Notes: generated by a model not told the origin, from the sequence alone. 64,000 bases of DNA from Variovorax paradoxus (GCF_030811855.1 NZ_JAUSRN010000010.1:35001-99000), one strand, 5' to 3'; numbered from the stretch's first letter, positions 37,201 through 45,832 are shown. Program-made: numbers and translations.

Positions 37201-37506
37201 ATCTATGCCGAGGAACTCAAGGCCTGGTCGCACCGCGGGCTCATGACGCTGCACACCGCGTTCTCGCGCGCTGGCGAACGCAAGGTCTACGTGCAGGACT
37301 TGATTCGCGAACAGGGCGCAGCCGTATGGAAGCTGCTGGAGGCCGGCGCGGTGATCTACGTGTGCGGCGACGGTTCGCGCATGGAGCCCGATGTGCGGCG
37401 CACGCTCGCAGACCTTGCGCGGGAGCACGGCCACGACAGCAATGCCTGGATGGACAAGATGATTGCCGACCAGCGCTACGTGCTCGACGTCTGGGCGGGG
37501 GCATAG
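34288..37506 (+). CDS. Self-sufficient cytochrome P450-NADPH reductase fusion (CYP102/P450BM3 type)
   Basis: 1072 residues, close to the 1049 of Bacillus megaterium P450BM3, with the same order. The haem domain (1 to about 470) has the I-helix FLIAGHETTSGLL, K-helix EALRLYP and haem-ligand Cys411 in FGNGQRACIGRQF. A Pro/Ala linker leads to a flavodoxin domain (about 494-640, LLVLQGSNLGTAEDLARQL). Last is a ferredoxin-reductase domain binding FAD and NADPH (about 690-1072), with RYYSIASSP, GVCSNYLA, GPGTGLAPFRGFIQER and VYVCGDG. The expected reaction is subterminal hydroxylation of fatty acids using NADPH and O2. ATG at 34288 starts the usual N-terminus; the frame is open upstream into the previous gene. 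It has no adjacent regulator. Confidence 0.92.
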   Translation: MAGKNSLHPIPHPAKKPFVGNLLSIGSDSPVLDMWRIAQELGGIYWLDMPGMPVIVVSSPALIDELCEEARFDKSTRGALRRLRAASHGLFTSDTHEETWSKPHNILLANFSQRAMQAYHPMMLDIADQLVTKWERLNFDEEVDVVRDMTALTLDTIGLCGFGYRFNSFYREGFHPFVDAMVRTLETVQNRRGLPLEELMLKKELAQQRKDIRFMHKMVEDIIEERRASGADIATKPDLLSYMIAGVDKKSGEKLTDKMIRDECIEFLIAGHETTSGLLSFAIYFLLKNPEALAKAQAEVDSVFGPDTSQKPTYAQVNRLQYVMQVLKEALRLYPTAPAISMRAKEDTTIGGQYTIKKNNMIIMHALALHRDKGIWGENADQFDPDHFSREAERERPANAFKPFGNGQRACIGRQFALQEAVLTLGMILQRFTLIDHTDYKLKIKEALTIKPENFKIKALLRDPATRPRGNGEAAAAIATPAQPAARKPQAQRHGTSLLVLQGSNLGTAEDLARQLAEAGELRGFSTQVASLDDYAERMPASGAVAIVCASYNGVAPDNAAEFHRWLDKADDSLNGVRFSVFGCGNTDWAATYQAVPRRIDERLEALGATRVHPRGEGDAREDMDGAFQDWSDALWPQLVKAFGIQSGADTPAEAEPLYTLEELPPPQKNALVDALGAVALRVIENRELQNPGSDTESGRSTRHVELMLPEGVNYVPGDHLSVVPRNSPAQVERAMARFGFDRSAHVRLQAAPGRKTALPVDQVIAVDRLLGDYVELQDVATRKQIATLAAHTECPFTKPKLAALSGSDDASQATYKSEVLHKRKSLLDLLEEHRACQVPFAVFLEMLSPLSPRYYSIASSPTMTPGRCSVTVGVVSAPALSGNGTFEGVCSNYLARAEAGDTVHGVIRETTAEGFRLPEDPQRPLVMVGPGTGLAPFRGFIQERAAQVERGEALGDAMLFFGCRHPEQDFIYAEELKAWSHRGLMTLHTAFSRAGERKVYVQDLIREQGAAVWKLLEAGAVIYVCGDGSRMEPDVRRTLADLAREHGHDSNAWMDKMIADQRYVLDVWAGA

Positions 37507-37522
37507 CCCCGCTACAACGAAC

Positions 37523-38296
37523 TCAGGCCTTGCGTTCCGGATCGGGATAGACCAGCGGCCCGAGCAGGCCGCGGTTGAACGGCTTCCACTCGCCCTCCGG
37601 CTGCGCAAGGCGATCGGCCAATGCATAGAGCACCGCGGGATGCGCACCCAGCCCCATGTGGCTCGCCACCACCTCGATGTTTTCTGCCTGCGGGCCCGGC
37701 TTCTCGATGCTGCAGCGCCACGCGACGACGCCGTCGGTGCGGCTGAAGATCGAGGTCGTGGGCACCGGGGGCGTCGGCTGCACGAACTTCATGCGGCGCG
37801 GGTCGTGCGAGCTCTGCCCGCTCACGCCCTCGTACACGCGCCATGCATTGGTGGCGCGCGGGCTGCCGGAGAACGGGCTGCCGAGGGTGATGACGTTGCG
37901 CACCAGGTCCGGTTGTGCCGACGCCAGGAGGCGCGCATAGACGCCGCCCAGGCTCCAGCCGATGACGCTGACTTTTTGTCCGCTTTCCTCGTGCAGAGAC
38001 TTGAGCAGCGCGACCATGCCGTCTTCCACGCCCTGGCGCGGGCCGAAGTTGCGGCCCAGGCCCCAGCCGCGCGCGTCGTAGCCGCGGCTGCACAGGTAGC
38101 GGCGCAGCACCAGCGTGGAGCCGTCGCCCGCCACGAGGCCGGGCAGCACGAGCACCGGGTGCCCGTCGCCGCGCGGCGTGAGCTGCAGCAGCGGCCACAT
38201 GGCGATGCCGGCGCCCGTTTCCCAGAGGGCGCGCGCTTCGGCCAGCAGCAAGAGGCCCGATGGCGGCGCGATGGGTTCTCGGGTTGCGGTGGTCAT
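37523..38296 (-). CDS. Alpha/beta hydrolase, esterase/lipase type
   Basis: 257 residues with nucleophile elbow GWSLGG, catalytic Asp in FSRTDGVV and His in VASHMGLGAHP, a full triad. HPVLVLPGLVAGDGS supplies the oxyanion region. Substrate unknown. It is last in a minus-strand run with TetR, granule-type proteins and a WS/DGAT acyltransferase, so a role in mobilising stored lipid or polyester is plausible. ATG at 38296 has AAGGAAAG ahead and replaces the longer frame to 38350. Confidence 0.83.
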   Translation of the reverse strand: MTTATREPIAPPSGLLLLAEARALWETGAGIAMWPLLQLTPRGDGHPVLVLPGLVAGDGSTLVLRRYLCSRGYDARGWGLGRNFGPRQGVEDGMVALLKSLHEESGQKVSVIGWSLGGVYARLLASAQPDLVRNVITLGSPFSGSPRATNAWRVYEGVSGQSSHDPRRMKFVQPTPPVPTTSIFSRTDGVVAWRCSIEKPGPQAENIEVVASHMGLGAHPAVLYALADRLAQPEGEWKPFNRGLLGPLVYPDPERKA

Positions 38297-38382
38297 GAGG
38301 GCAGCTTTCCTTTGCGGTCTTTGTTCTATGGAGCGAGCATGGCGAACCAAAGTTTCACTGGCTCGTCGGACAACTGCGATGT

Positions 38383-39018
38383 TTATCCGAGGTATTTGCC
38401 CCGCAGGTAATCAAGGTAAGCCCTCGATTCGCTCGAAACATACGGGGAAATCAAGGTGAGCGTGTAAAAAGCCGCCAATCCGGGGTCGGCCTGCGCCAGC
38501 GCGTCGCGCCCCGGCACCAGGCGTTCGAACGACAGCCAGCAGGTGGTGGTGAAGACCATCTGCAGCGCAAGGATGCGCGCCTGCTCGGCGCTGGTCTCGA
38601 TGACACCCGAGGCCACCAGCCCTTCGCAGAGTGCCTGCGCCGCCAGCAGGTTCTGCGCGGTGAGTGCCTGCGCGCGCTGGCCGAGCGCGGGGTATTCGCC
38701 GGCCAGGAAGGCCATGTCGCGATAGATGAACCGGTACTGGTCGATGGCTTCGAAGCGCAGGTGCAGCGCCAGCCAGAGGTCGTCGATGGCGGTGATCGCG
38801 CCGGAAGAACCGTCGAGCACCTCGAGCCGCTGCTCGAAACGCCGGAACAGCCACTCGACGATCAGCTGCTTGGCCTTGAAGTGATAGTGCAGGTTGCCCG
38901 GACTCATGCCGAGCTCGGCCGCGATCTTGTGCGTGGACACCGCCGCGAGGCCTTCCGCGTTGAACAGCGCAAGGCTCGCCTGCAGGATGCGATCGCGCGT
39001 GGTGTTGGAACTGGCCAC
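38383..39018 (-). CDS. TetR-family regulator
   Basis: 211 residues. The helix-turn-helix is at about 8-55: TRDRILQASLALFNAEGLAA, then VSTHKIAAELGMSPGNLHYH. The C-terminal part is the larger, less conserved ligand domain of the group with GEYPALGQRAQ, commonly found next to phasin genes in Burkholderiales. The start codon read here is GTG at 39018. It lies 41 bases downstream of the phasin-type gene and is probably cotranscribed, suggesting feedback control of granule or lipid genes. Confidence 0.82.
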   Translation of the reverse strand: MASSNTTRDRILQASLALFNAEGLAAVSTHKIAAELGMSPGNLHYHFKAKQLIVEWLFRRFEQRLEVLDGSSGAITAIDDLWLALHLRFEAIDQYRFIYRDMAFLAGEYPALGQRAQALTAQNLLAAQALCEGLVASGVIETSAEQARILALQMVFTTTCWLSFERLVPGRDALAQADPGLAAFYTLTLISPYVSSESRAYLDYLRGKYLG

Positions 39019-39059
39019 AACCGGCTGCTGCGTGCGTCGGTGCTTCGCTGGGCCGAGGC

Positions 39060-39590
39060 TCAGCGCTTGCCGCTGCCGCGCGGGCCGGCGTTCTTGGGCT
39101 CGAGTTGGGCAAGGCGTTCGTGCAGCCGGGCCACTTCTTCGCGCAGGGCTTGCACCTCTTCGGCGCTGGGCATGCCCAGCCGCTGAAGGGCGGTGGCAAC
39201 GCGCTGGTCGAAGACGTCTTCGAATTTGCGCAGACCAAAACTGTCGAGGCTCGGAAAGCCGCGCGGAACGGCCGCCTTGGCCGCCTTGGCCGCAGCGGCC
39301 GCGTCGGGCTTGCCCTGGCCGATGCCCAGCAGCCCCTCGATCACGTTGGCCTGGCGTTTGGCAACGTCGTCGCGCACGTTGCCGAGTACCTTGAGGCCTG
39401 CGCGCAGCAGGCCTTCACCGACGGCCTTGGGGCTCGGCGGTGCATTGGGTGTGACAGCAGCAGTTTTTTTCTTTGCCGCCGCAACCGTCTTTTTGGCTGC
39501 GGGGGCCTTCCTGGCCGTGGGAGCTTTCTTCGCAGGCGCCGCCGCCTTCTTCTTTTTCAGGCTTGCGGTAGCGTCGGGGCGGGTCGCCAT
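39060..39590 (-). CDS. Polyhydroxyalkanoate granule-associated protein, PhaF/PhaI-like
   Basis: 176 residues. The N-terminal 50 are Lys/Ala/Pro-rich (KKKAAAPAKKAPTARKAPAA), resembling histone H1, and the remainder fits the phasin family of PhaF/PhaI with FEDVFDQRVATALQRLGMPS, then a leucine-rich coiled coil EEVQALREEVARLHERL. In Pseudomonas PhaF a similar basic Ala-Lys tail binds DNA and helps granule partition, though there it is C-terminal, so the order is reversed. It is in an operon-like run with the next two genes upstream. Confidence 0.75.
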   Translation of the reverse strand: MATRPDATASLKKKKAAAPAKKAPTARKAPAAKKTVAAAKKKTAAVTPNAPPSPKAVGEGLLRAGLKVLGNVRDDVAKRQANVIEGLLGIGQGKPDAAAAAKAAKAAVPRGFPSLDSFGLRKFEDVFDQRVATALQRLGMPSAEEVQALREEVARLHERLAQLEPKNAGPRGSGKR

Positions 39591-39607
39591 GCGTTCTTGC
39601 TCCAGGA

Positions 39608-40162
39608 TCAGGCTGCCTTGCGGGCGGTGGTGCGGCGAACCGGCTTCTTGGCCGCGGCGGCCTTGGCCTTCACGGTACGCACGGTCTTGGCTTCTTCGGT
39701 GCCGCTCACGCGCACTTCGATCTGCTTGGCGCCGGCGGCAACCTTGTCGGCGATCTGCACCGACACGTTGGCGATCGGCTGGTTCAGCGCGTTCAGGGTC
39801 TTGACCACCGAGGTGACGATGGGCGATTCGACACCCGCCACGCGGCCGGCCACGGCTTCGATGCCGCTGGTCGTGCCCGCGGCCACGCGGTCCATCACCG
39901 AAACGATGCGGCCGGTGTCGATGTCCAGGCGGTTGGCCAGGAAGCCGTTGATCTTTTCTTGCGCGCCGATCAGGTTGGCCTTGATCTGTTCGCTCACCAG
40001 CGGAATCTGGCGGCTGCCGAGGAATTCGCTGTAGCGCGAAGAAGCGCCGCCGAGCAGGCGATGCACGCCGGCGCGGTAGGCACCCACCAGGGTCTTGCCG
40101 GCGTCGTTGTACTGGCCGATGACGTGGACGGCTGCGGAAGAGAAAGAAGCTTGCGTGGTCAT
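39608..40162 (-). CDS. Phasin-like protein with basic C-terminal tail, function unknown
   Basis: 184 residues, mostly predicted amphipathic helix (SSAAVHVIGQYNDAGKTLVG, ANLIGAQEKINGFLANR), ending with a Lys/Arg/Ala tail (KAKAAAAKKPVRRTTARKAA). I do not recognise a named family. Composition and position, 17 bases upstream of the PhaF/PhaI-like gene, suggest a second granule-surface protein. RBS AGGAAAT precedes the ATG. Confidence 0.65.
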   Translation of the reverse strand: MTTQASFSSAAVHVIGQYNDAGKTLVGAYRAGVHRLLGGASSRYSEFLGSRQIPLVSEQIKANLIGAQEKINGFLANRLDIDTGRIVSVMDRVAAGTTSGIEAVAGRVAGVESPIVTSVVKTLNALNQPIANVSVQIADKVAAGAKQIEVRVSGTEEAKTVRTVKAKAAAAKKPVRRTTARKAA

Positions 40163-40300
40163 GTGGATTTCCTGGAAGTTGATTGATCGGTCGCGGGATT
40201 CGCGATGAAGTGATCTTCTTCCAGAGTGCCTAGGCCTGAAAAGCTAGAACCGTCGGAAAACTAGTCCAACTGCCCCAATTTTCTGGCTGCGGCCTGCCGA

Positions 40301-41980
40301 TCATGCCGCAGCAGCCGCCCTGGCGCGCTTGGCCGGCGCGGCGGGCTTGCGCGGCGGCGCCTTGCCGGCCGCCGCCTTGACAGGCGCTTTTCTGGCGGCT
40401 GTCTTGGCGACCGGCGCCTTGGCCGCGGGGGCTTTTGCTGCGGGCGCCTTCTTGGCTGCGGCCTTTTTCACGGCAGGCTCCGCCGTGGGCTTGGCGGCCG
40501 GCTTGGCCGCCGCCTTCGCGACGGGAGCCGGCTCGGGAGCCGCCGCCTTCGGGGCCTCGGCGGGATGCGTCTGCGTGAGGCTCATCAACAGCTGGTGCTC
40601 AGCCAGCAGGTAGTCGCCGATCTCGGTGATGTCGGGCACGGCGCGGCGGCAGGCGATGAGGCCGTAGTCCATGCGTCCGTTGTAGCTCTGCACCGTGACG
40701 TTGAGCGCCATGCCGTGGCCTGCGATAGACACCGGGTAGTAGCTGGTGACGAGCGCACCCGCAAAGTACATCGGGAAGGGCGCGCCGGCTACATTGGAAA
40801 TGGCCACGTTGGCCCCCGGCGGCAGCAGGTTCACGAGCCCCGATCGCCCGACCATCGAGGCGATGCCCGACACCAGCCAGGGCGCGGCAAAGGTGGGAAA
40901 GTCGTCCAGGATCACCGCCTTGAAGCGGTTCATGGTCGACTTCGAGCTGGTCGACGAGGCGTTGATGGCCTTGAGCCGCTGCACCGGGTCAGTGATGTCG
41001 GTGGCCAGGCTCACGAGGATCATGCTGGCCTGGTTGTTGGCCGTCTCGTCGCCCGCTTCGCGCAGGCTCACGGGCACGCCGGCCACCAGGGGCTTGGCGG
41101 GCAGCTCGTTGTTGTCCGCCAGGTAGTGGCGCAGCGCGCCGGCCACCGTGGCCATGACCACGTCGTTGAGCGACACGCCGAAGTGCTTGGCAATGTGCTT
41201 GGTCTCGGCCAGCGAAATGGTGCGACCCGCAAAGGTGCGCTGGTTGGTGATCGACACGTTGAGCGAGGTGCGCGGCGCAAAGAGGTTGAACTTCTTGGGC
41301 GCTGTGGCTGCGTTCTTTTCGGCCGCCTTCTCGTCGGGCTTGGCGAGTCCGCCCAGCGCACGTGCGATGGCCGGCGCCATCTTGAAGAGCTTGACGTACT
41401 GCTGCGCGGTGTTGCGCAGCGCCGCGGTCGCGAGCTCGGCCATGCCCAGCTGGTAGCCGCTGCTGCGCGGGCGTGCGCGCGGCGGCTTCACCACGCGGCC
41501 CGTGGCCTCGAGGTCGAAGATGGCCTTGCCGAGCGCCACGCCGGCCTGCCCGTCGATGCCCGCATGGTGCACCTTGGTGTAGAGCGCCACCTGCCCGCTC
41601 TTGAGGCCGTCGATGATGAAGAACTCCCACATCGGGCGGCTGCGGTCGATCAGCGTGGAATGCAGCCGCGCCACGTACTGCTGCAGCTGCCGGTTGGTGC
41701 CGGGCTTGGGCAGCGTGATGTGGCGCACGTGGTAGTCCAGGTCGATGTCGTCGTCTTCCACCCACACCGGGTTGGTCAAATCGAAGGGCATCAGCGCGAG
41801 CTTGCGCGTGAACACGTCGGCCAGGTGGATGCGGCTGGCCATGAACTGCTTGGCGTCCTCGTAGAAGTCGCCCTTGTAGCCCTTTGGCAGGTCGAGCACG
41901 TTGAGCGAGCCCACGTGCATCGGCATCTCGGGGGTCTCCAGGTGCAGGAAGGTGGCATCAAGACCGCTCAGGTGTTTCAT
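40301..41980 (-). CDS. Wax ester synthase/diacylglycerol acyltransferase (WS/DGAT)
   Basis: 559 residues. The catalytic motif HHAGIDG (His138, His139, Asp143, Gly144) is the HHxxxDG of the family, which uses acyl-CoA to esterify alcohols or diacylglycerol at the lipid-body surface. The opening LSGLDATFLHLETPEMPMHV and the C-terminal NVAGAPFPMYFAGA are also typical. After the enzyme domain (about 470) comes a 90-residue Ala/Lys/Pro tail (KKAAAKKAPAAKAPAAKAP) not present in the usual roughly 460-residue enzymes. RBS AAGGAG precedes ATG. It is divergent from the peptidase gene. Confidence 0.88.
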   Translation of the reverse strand: MKHLSGLDATFLHLETPEMPMHVGSLNVLDLPKGYKGDFYEDAKQFMASRIHLADVFTRKLALMPFDLTNPVWVEDDDIDLDYHVRHITLPKPGTNRQLQQYVARLHSTLIDRSRPMWEFFIIDGLKSGQVALYTKVHHAGIDGQAGVALGKAIFDLEATGRVVKPPRARPRSSGYQLGMAELATAALRNTAQQYVKLFKMAPAIARALGGLAKPDEKAAEKNAATAPKKFNLFAPRTSLNVSITNQRTFAGRTISLAETKHIAKHFGVSLNDVVMATVAGALRHYLADNNELPAKPLVAGVPVSLREAGDETANNQASMILVSLATDITDPVQRLKAINASSTSSKSTMNRFKAVILDDFPTFAAPWLVSGIASMVGRSGLVNLLPPGANVAISNVAGAPFPMYFAGALVTSYYPVSIAGHGMALNVTVQSYNGRMDYGLIACRRAVPDITEIGDYLLAEHQLLMSLTQTHPAEAPKAAAPEPAPVAKAAAKPAAKPTAEPAVKKAAAKKAPAAKAPAAKAPVAKTAARKAPVKAAAGKAPPRKPAAPAKRARAAAAA

Positions 41981-42157
41981 GTGTCATGTCTCCTTGTGTG
42001 CGCAGGCGCCGTCCGGCAGGATACCCGTGCACAGCCCTGCGAATCGGGGCTAAAGCAGCGAACACGGGTTTGTCCCGAGAGCCGCGCGCGGGGCGCTATT
42101 AATTCAATAGCTCGCCGCGGCACGCCCTCCTTCACGCCGGATTCGTACACTGGGCCC

Positions 42158-44209
42158 ATGACATCCATCGCTTCCACGCAGACCGACGAGTTCCTGTGGC
42201 TCGAAGACATCGACGGCGCCGAACAGCTCGACTGGGCCCGTCAGAACAACGCGAAGACCGTGCAGCGCTATGCGCAATCGCCCGCCTTCAAGCGCATGGA
42301 GCAAGGCATTCTCGAAGTGCTCGACTCCGATGCGCGCATTCCGATGGTGCGCAAGATCGGCCCGCTCTTCTACAACTTCTGGCGCGACAAGAAGAACCCC
42401 AAGGGCCTGTGGCGCCGCACCACACTGGCCGAATACCGCAAGCCGCAGCCCGACTGGGAAACGGTGATCGATCTCGATGCGCTGGCCGAGGCCGACAAGG
42501 AAAACTGGGTTTGGCACGGCGCAGAGGGCCTGCAGCCCGAGTACAAGCGCTGCCTGGTTTCGCTCTCGCGCGGCGGGGCCGATGCCGACGTGGTGCGCGA
42601 GTTCGACCTCGAGCTCAAGCAGTTCGTCTCCGGCGGCTTCACGCTGCCCGAGGCCAAGAACAGCGTGGCCTGGAAAGACATCGATCACCTCTACGTGGCC
42701 ACCGACTTCGGCCCCGGCTCGATGACCAGCTCCAGCTATCCGCGCATCGTGAAGGAATGGAAGCGCGGCACGCCGCTGGAGAGCGCGGCAACGGTGTACG
42801 AAGGCGGCATGGACGACATGACGGTCAGTGCGTGGCGCGACAACACGCCGGGCTTCGAGCGCGACTTCGTCTCGCGCCAGATGGACTTCTACGACAGCGA
42901 GACCTGGCTGCGCGGCAGCGACGGCCGGCTCGCGAAGATCGACGTGCCCGACGATGCCAACGCCGACATCACGCGCGAGTGGATGCTGGTCGAGCCGCGC
43001 AGCCCCTGGACTGTGGGCGGCACCACCTACAAGCCAGGCTCGCTGCTGGCCACCAGGTTCGACGACTATATGGCCGGCAAACGCGAGATCACGGTGCTGT
43101 TCGAGCCCGACGACACCACCGCGCTGGACGACCATTCGTGGACCCGCAACCACCTGATTCTCAACGTGATGCACGACGTGGTGAACAAGCTCGAAGTGCT
43201 CACCCCGCAAGCCGGTGAATGGAAGCGCGAAAGCTTGGGCGGCGCGCCCGAGCTCTCGACTATTGCGGCCGGCGGCATCGATGAAGATGAAAACGACGAC
43301 TATTTTCTGACCGTGAGCGGCTTCCTTCAGCCGACCACGCTCTACATCGGCACCATCGGCAAGGGCGAGCCCGAGCCGCTTAAAGACAGCCCCGCTTTCT
43401 TCGATGCCTCGCACCATCGCGTGAGCCAGCATTTCGCCACCTCGAAGGACGGCACGCGCGTGCCCTATTTCGAGATCGCCCCGAAGAACCTGCAGGCCGA
43501 CGGCCGCAACCCGACGCTGCAGTACGCCTACGGCGGCTTCGAGATCTCGCTGCAGCCGAGCTACAGCGGCAGCATCGGCCGTGCATGGCTCGACCAGGGC
43601 GGCGTCTACGTGGTGGCCAATATTCGCGGCGGCGGCGAGTACGGGCCACGCTGGCACCAGGCCGCGCTGCAAGAGAACCGGCTGCGCACCTGCGAAGACT
43701 TTGCCGCTGTTTCCGAGCACCTGATCGCGCGCAACATCACCTCGCCGGAGCACCTGGGCGCCATGGGCGGCAGCAACGGCGGCCTGCTGATGGGCAATAT
43801 GCTCACGCTCTATCCCAAGCTCTATGGGGCCATCGTGAGCGAGGTGGCGCTGCTCGACATGAAGCGCTACACCCAGCTTTCGGCCGGCGCCTCGTGGATC
43901 GCCGAATACGGCGACCCGGAAGATCCGGAGGAATGGGCGTGGATCCAGGCGTTCTCGCCGTACGAGAACGCCAGGCCGGAGCAGCCCTACCCGCCGGCGC
44001 TGTTCACCACGTCGACGCGCGACGACCGCGTGGGCCCGGTGCATGCGCGCAAGATGTACGCGAAACTGGCCGCCATGGGCTACGACGCCAGCTTCTACGA
44101 GAACATGGAAGGCGGCCACAGCGCGGCGTCGGACAACAAGGAATCGGCCTTCATGGACGCCCTGGGCTACGCCTATTTGTGGAAGCACATCGGACGCACA
44201 TCGACATGA
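42158..44209 (+). CDS. S9-family prolyl-oligopeptidase-type serine peptidase
   Basis: 683 residues: N-terminal beta-propeller (about 70-410) and C-terminal alpha/beta hydrolase peptidase domain. The triad is Ser in GGSNGG, Asp in TSTRDDRVGP and His in MEGGHSAA; ANIRGGGEYG is the usual substrate-pocket strand. The short N-terminal helix FLWLEDIDG is typical of prolyl endopeptidases. No signal peptide, so probably cytoplasmic processing of Pro peptides. The stop overlaps the arginase start by four bases (ATGA), so the two are coupled. Confidence 0.9.
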   Translation: MTSIASTQTDEFLWLEDIDGAEQLDWARQNNAKTVQRYAQSPAFKRMEQGILEVLDSDARIPMVRKIGPLFYNFWRDKKNPKGLWRRTTLAEYRKPQPDWETVIDLDALAEADKENWVWHGAEGLQPEYKRCLVSLSRGGADADVVREFDLELKQFVSGGFTLPEAKNSVAWKDIDHLYVATDFGPGSMTSSSYPRIVKEWKRGTPLESAATVYEGGMDDMTVSAWRDNTPGFERDFVSRQMDFYDSETWLRGSDGRLAKIDVPDDANADITREWMLVEPRSPWTVGGTTYKPGSLLATRFDDYMAGKREITVLFEPDDTTALDDHSWTRNHLILNVMHDVVNKLEVLTPQAGEWKRESLGGAPELSTIAAGGIDEDENDDYFLTVSGFLQPTTLYIGTIGKGEPEPLKDSPAFFDASHHRVSQHFATSKDGTRVPYFEIAPKNLQADGRNPTLQYAYGGFEISLQPSYSGSIGRAWLDQGGVYVVANIRGGGEYGPRWHQAALQENRLRTCEDFAAVSEHLIARNITSPEHLGAMGGSNGGLLMGNMLTLYPKLYGAIVSEVALLDMKRYTQLSAGASWIAEYGDPEDPEEWAWIQAFSPYENARPEQPYPPALFTTSTRDDRVGPVHARKMYAKLAAMGYDASFYENMEGGHSAASDNKESAFMDALGYAYLWKHIGRTST

Positions 44210-45129
44210 CCAACGGCAACGGCACCACCCTCGAACTGATCGGCGCGCCCACCGACATCGGCGCCAGCGTGCGCGGTGCCGGCATGGGCCCCGATGCGTT
44301 GCGCGTGGCGGGGCTTCCGGAGGCGCTCGCACGGCAGGGCTTCACGGTACTCGACCGCGGCAATCTCGCCGGGCCGGCCACCCCGTGGACGGCGCCCACC
44401 AATGGCCTGCGCCATCTCGACGAGGTGATCGCGTGGAACCGCTCCGTCTATGCGGCGGTGGACACCGCCCTGGGCACCGGCCACGTGCCGCTCATGTTGG
44501 GCGGCGACCATTGCCTTGCCATCGGTTCGATCAGCGCCGTGGCCTGGCATGCGCGCAAGCGCCGCAAGAAGCTGCGCGTGGTGTGGCTCGATGCGCACTC
44601 CGACGTCAACACCGAGACCACCAGCCCCAGCGGCAACCTGCACGGCATGCCCGTGTCTTGCCTGCTGGGCCATGGGCCCGCGGTGCTCACTGGCTGGAGC
44701 GGCGAGCGCGCGGCGCTCGAGCACGACGCCATCCGCTTCATCGGCATCCGCAGCGTCGATGCGGAAGAAAAAGAAGCCATTCGCACCCTTGGCCTGCACG
44801 TGTTCGACATGCGCCACATCGACGAGCACGGCATGCGCACCACCATGACCGAGGCGCTGCAGGACGTGGGCGAAGACACCCACCTGCACGTGAGCTTCGA
44901 CCTGGACTGCCTCGACCCGAACATCGCGCCGGGCGTGGGCACCGGCGTGCGCGGCGGCCCGACCTACCGCGAGATGCAGCTGTGCATGGAAATGATCGCC
45001 GACACCGGCCGGCTCGGCTCGGTCGACGTGGTGGAGCTCAACCCTGCGCTCGACGTGCGCAACCAGACCGCCGAGGTGGCGGTGGAGCTGATCGAGAGCC
45101 TGTTCGGAAAGTCAACGCTGGTGCGCTGA
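44206..45129 (+). CDS. rocF: Arginase
   Basis: 307 residues, the usual length. The two-manganese site is intact: His102 in LGGDHCLAIG, Asp129, His131 and Asp133 in WLDAHSDVNT, and Asp232/Asp234 in SFDLDCLDPNIAPGVG. The SGNLHGMP loop is that of arginases rather than agmatinases. It hydrolyses arginine to ornithine and urea. It is translationally coupled to the upstream peptidase. Together with GdhA and PutA a few kb away it suggests a regional arginine/proline catabolic capacity. Confidence 0.93.
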   Translation: MTNGNGTTLELIGAPTDIGASVRGAGMGPDALRVAGLPEALARQGFTVLDRGNLAGPATPWTAPTNGLRHLDEVIAWNRSVYAAVDTALGTGHVPLMLGGDHCLAIGSISAVAWHARKRRKKLRVVWLDAHSDVNTETTSPSGNLHGMPVSCLLGHGPAVLTGWSGERAALEHDAIRFIGIRSVDAEEKEAIRTLGLHVFDMRHIDEHGMRTTMTEALQDVGEDTHLHVSFDLDCLDPNIAPGVGTGVRGGPTYREMQLCMEMIADTGRLGSVDVVELNPALDVRNQTAEVAVELIESLFGKSTLVR

Positions 45130-45145
45130 ACGCGTCAGGCCGGTC

Positions 45146-45832
45146 TCAACCCGGGTTCGGTACCGGCTTCACCGGAAAAGGCGTGGCCGGCGCCGGGGGT
45201 GCCAGCGGCGCCAATGGCCGCGGAGCTTCGGGCGCGACGCTGGGGGTTGCCGGCTCTTCGCCGCCCTGGCCTTCCAGGAAGCGGTCGAGCAGCGCAAAGA
45301 AGCGGTCGTAGAAGAGTTCGTCGGTGAGCGTCTCGCTGGCCACCTTGACCATGGCGTCGTCGCTGCCGGCAAAAGGCAGCGAGAGCGAGCCGAAGGCGCC
45401 GACGCCGACGCTGGCCGAGTTGTTGACCTTCTTGATGCCATAGCGGTCTTGCAGCGCGGTCGCAAAGGCCACGGTGCTTCGCTTGCCGGCCTTGCCGCCT
45501 TCGCGCGCGCACACCACGCGGAACTCGACCTCCACGTGCACCTCGAAGGCCGGCTGGAAACTCTTGCGACCCGTCACCAGGTCGGGATTGGCCGCGTTGA
45601 TCATGTAGCCTTGGCTCAGCAGGGCGCGGCGCGCCGCTTCGCAGGTTTGGGCCTCGGTGGCAGCGTAGGTGCGCGTGTGGGTGGTGGTGGAGTCGAACTC
45701 CTCGGTTTCGTACGACACCCGGCGCGGGCTGCTGCCGCAAGCGGAGAGCATGAGGGCCGACAACAGGCCGAGGACCAGAACCGGCGTGCGAAGAACGGAA
45801 AAGGCAGAAGAGAAGCGAAGGGGCATGATCAT
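45146..45832 (-). CDS. DUF2242 lipoprotein
   Basis: A 228-residue lipoprotein with lipobox LMLSAC at about 32 and then the DUF2242 domain (about 40-190), including TYAATEAQTCEAARRALLSQ and DRYGIKKVNNSASVGVG. Proline-rich C-terminus. Function unknown; found mainly in Burkholderiales. Start ATG ATC ATG at 45832; 45826 is an alternative two codons in. Confidence 0.78.
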   Translation of the reverse strand: MIMPLRFSSAFSVLRTPVLVLGLLSALMLSACGSSPRRVSYETEEFDSTTTHTRTYAATEAQTCEAARRALLSQGYMINAANPDLVTGRKSFQPAFEVHVEVEFRVVCAREGGKAGKRSTVAFATALQDRYGIKKVNNSASVGVGAFGSLSLPFAGSDDAMVKVASETLTDELFYDRFFALLDRFLEGQGGEEPATPSVAPEAPRPLAPLAPPAPATPFPVKPVPNPG

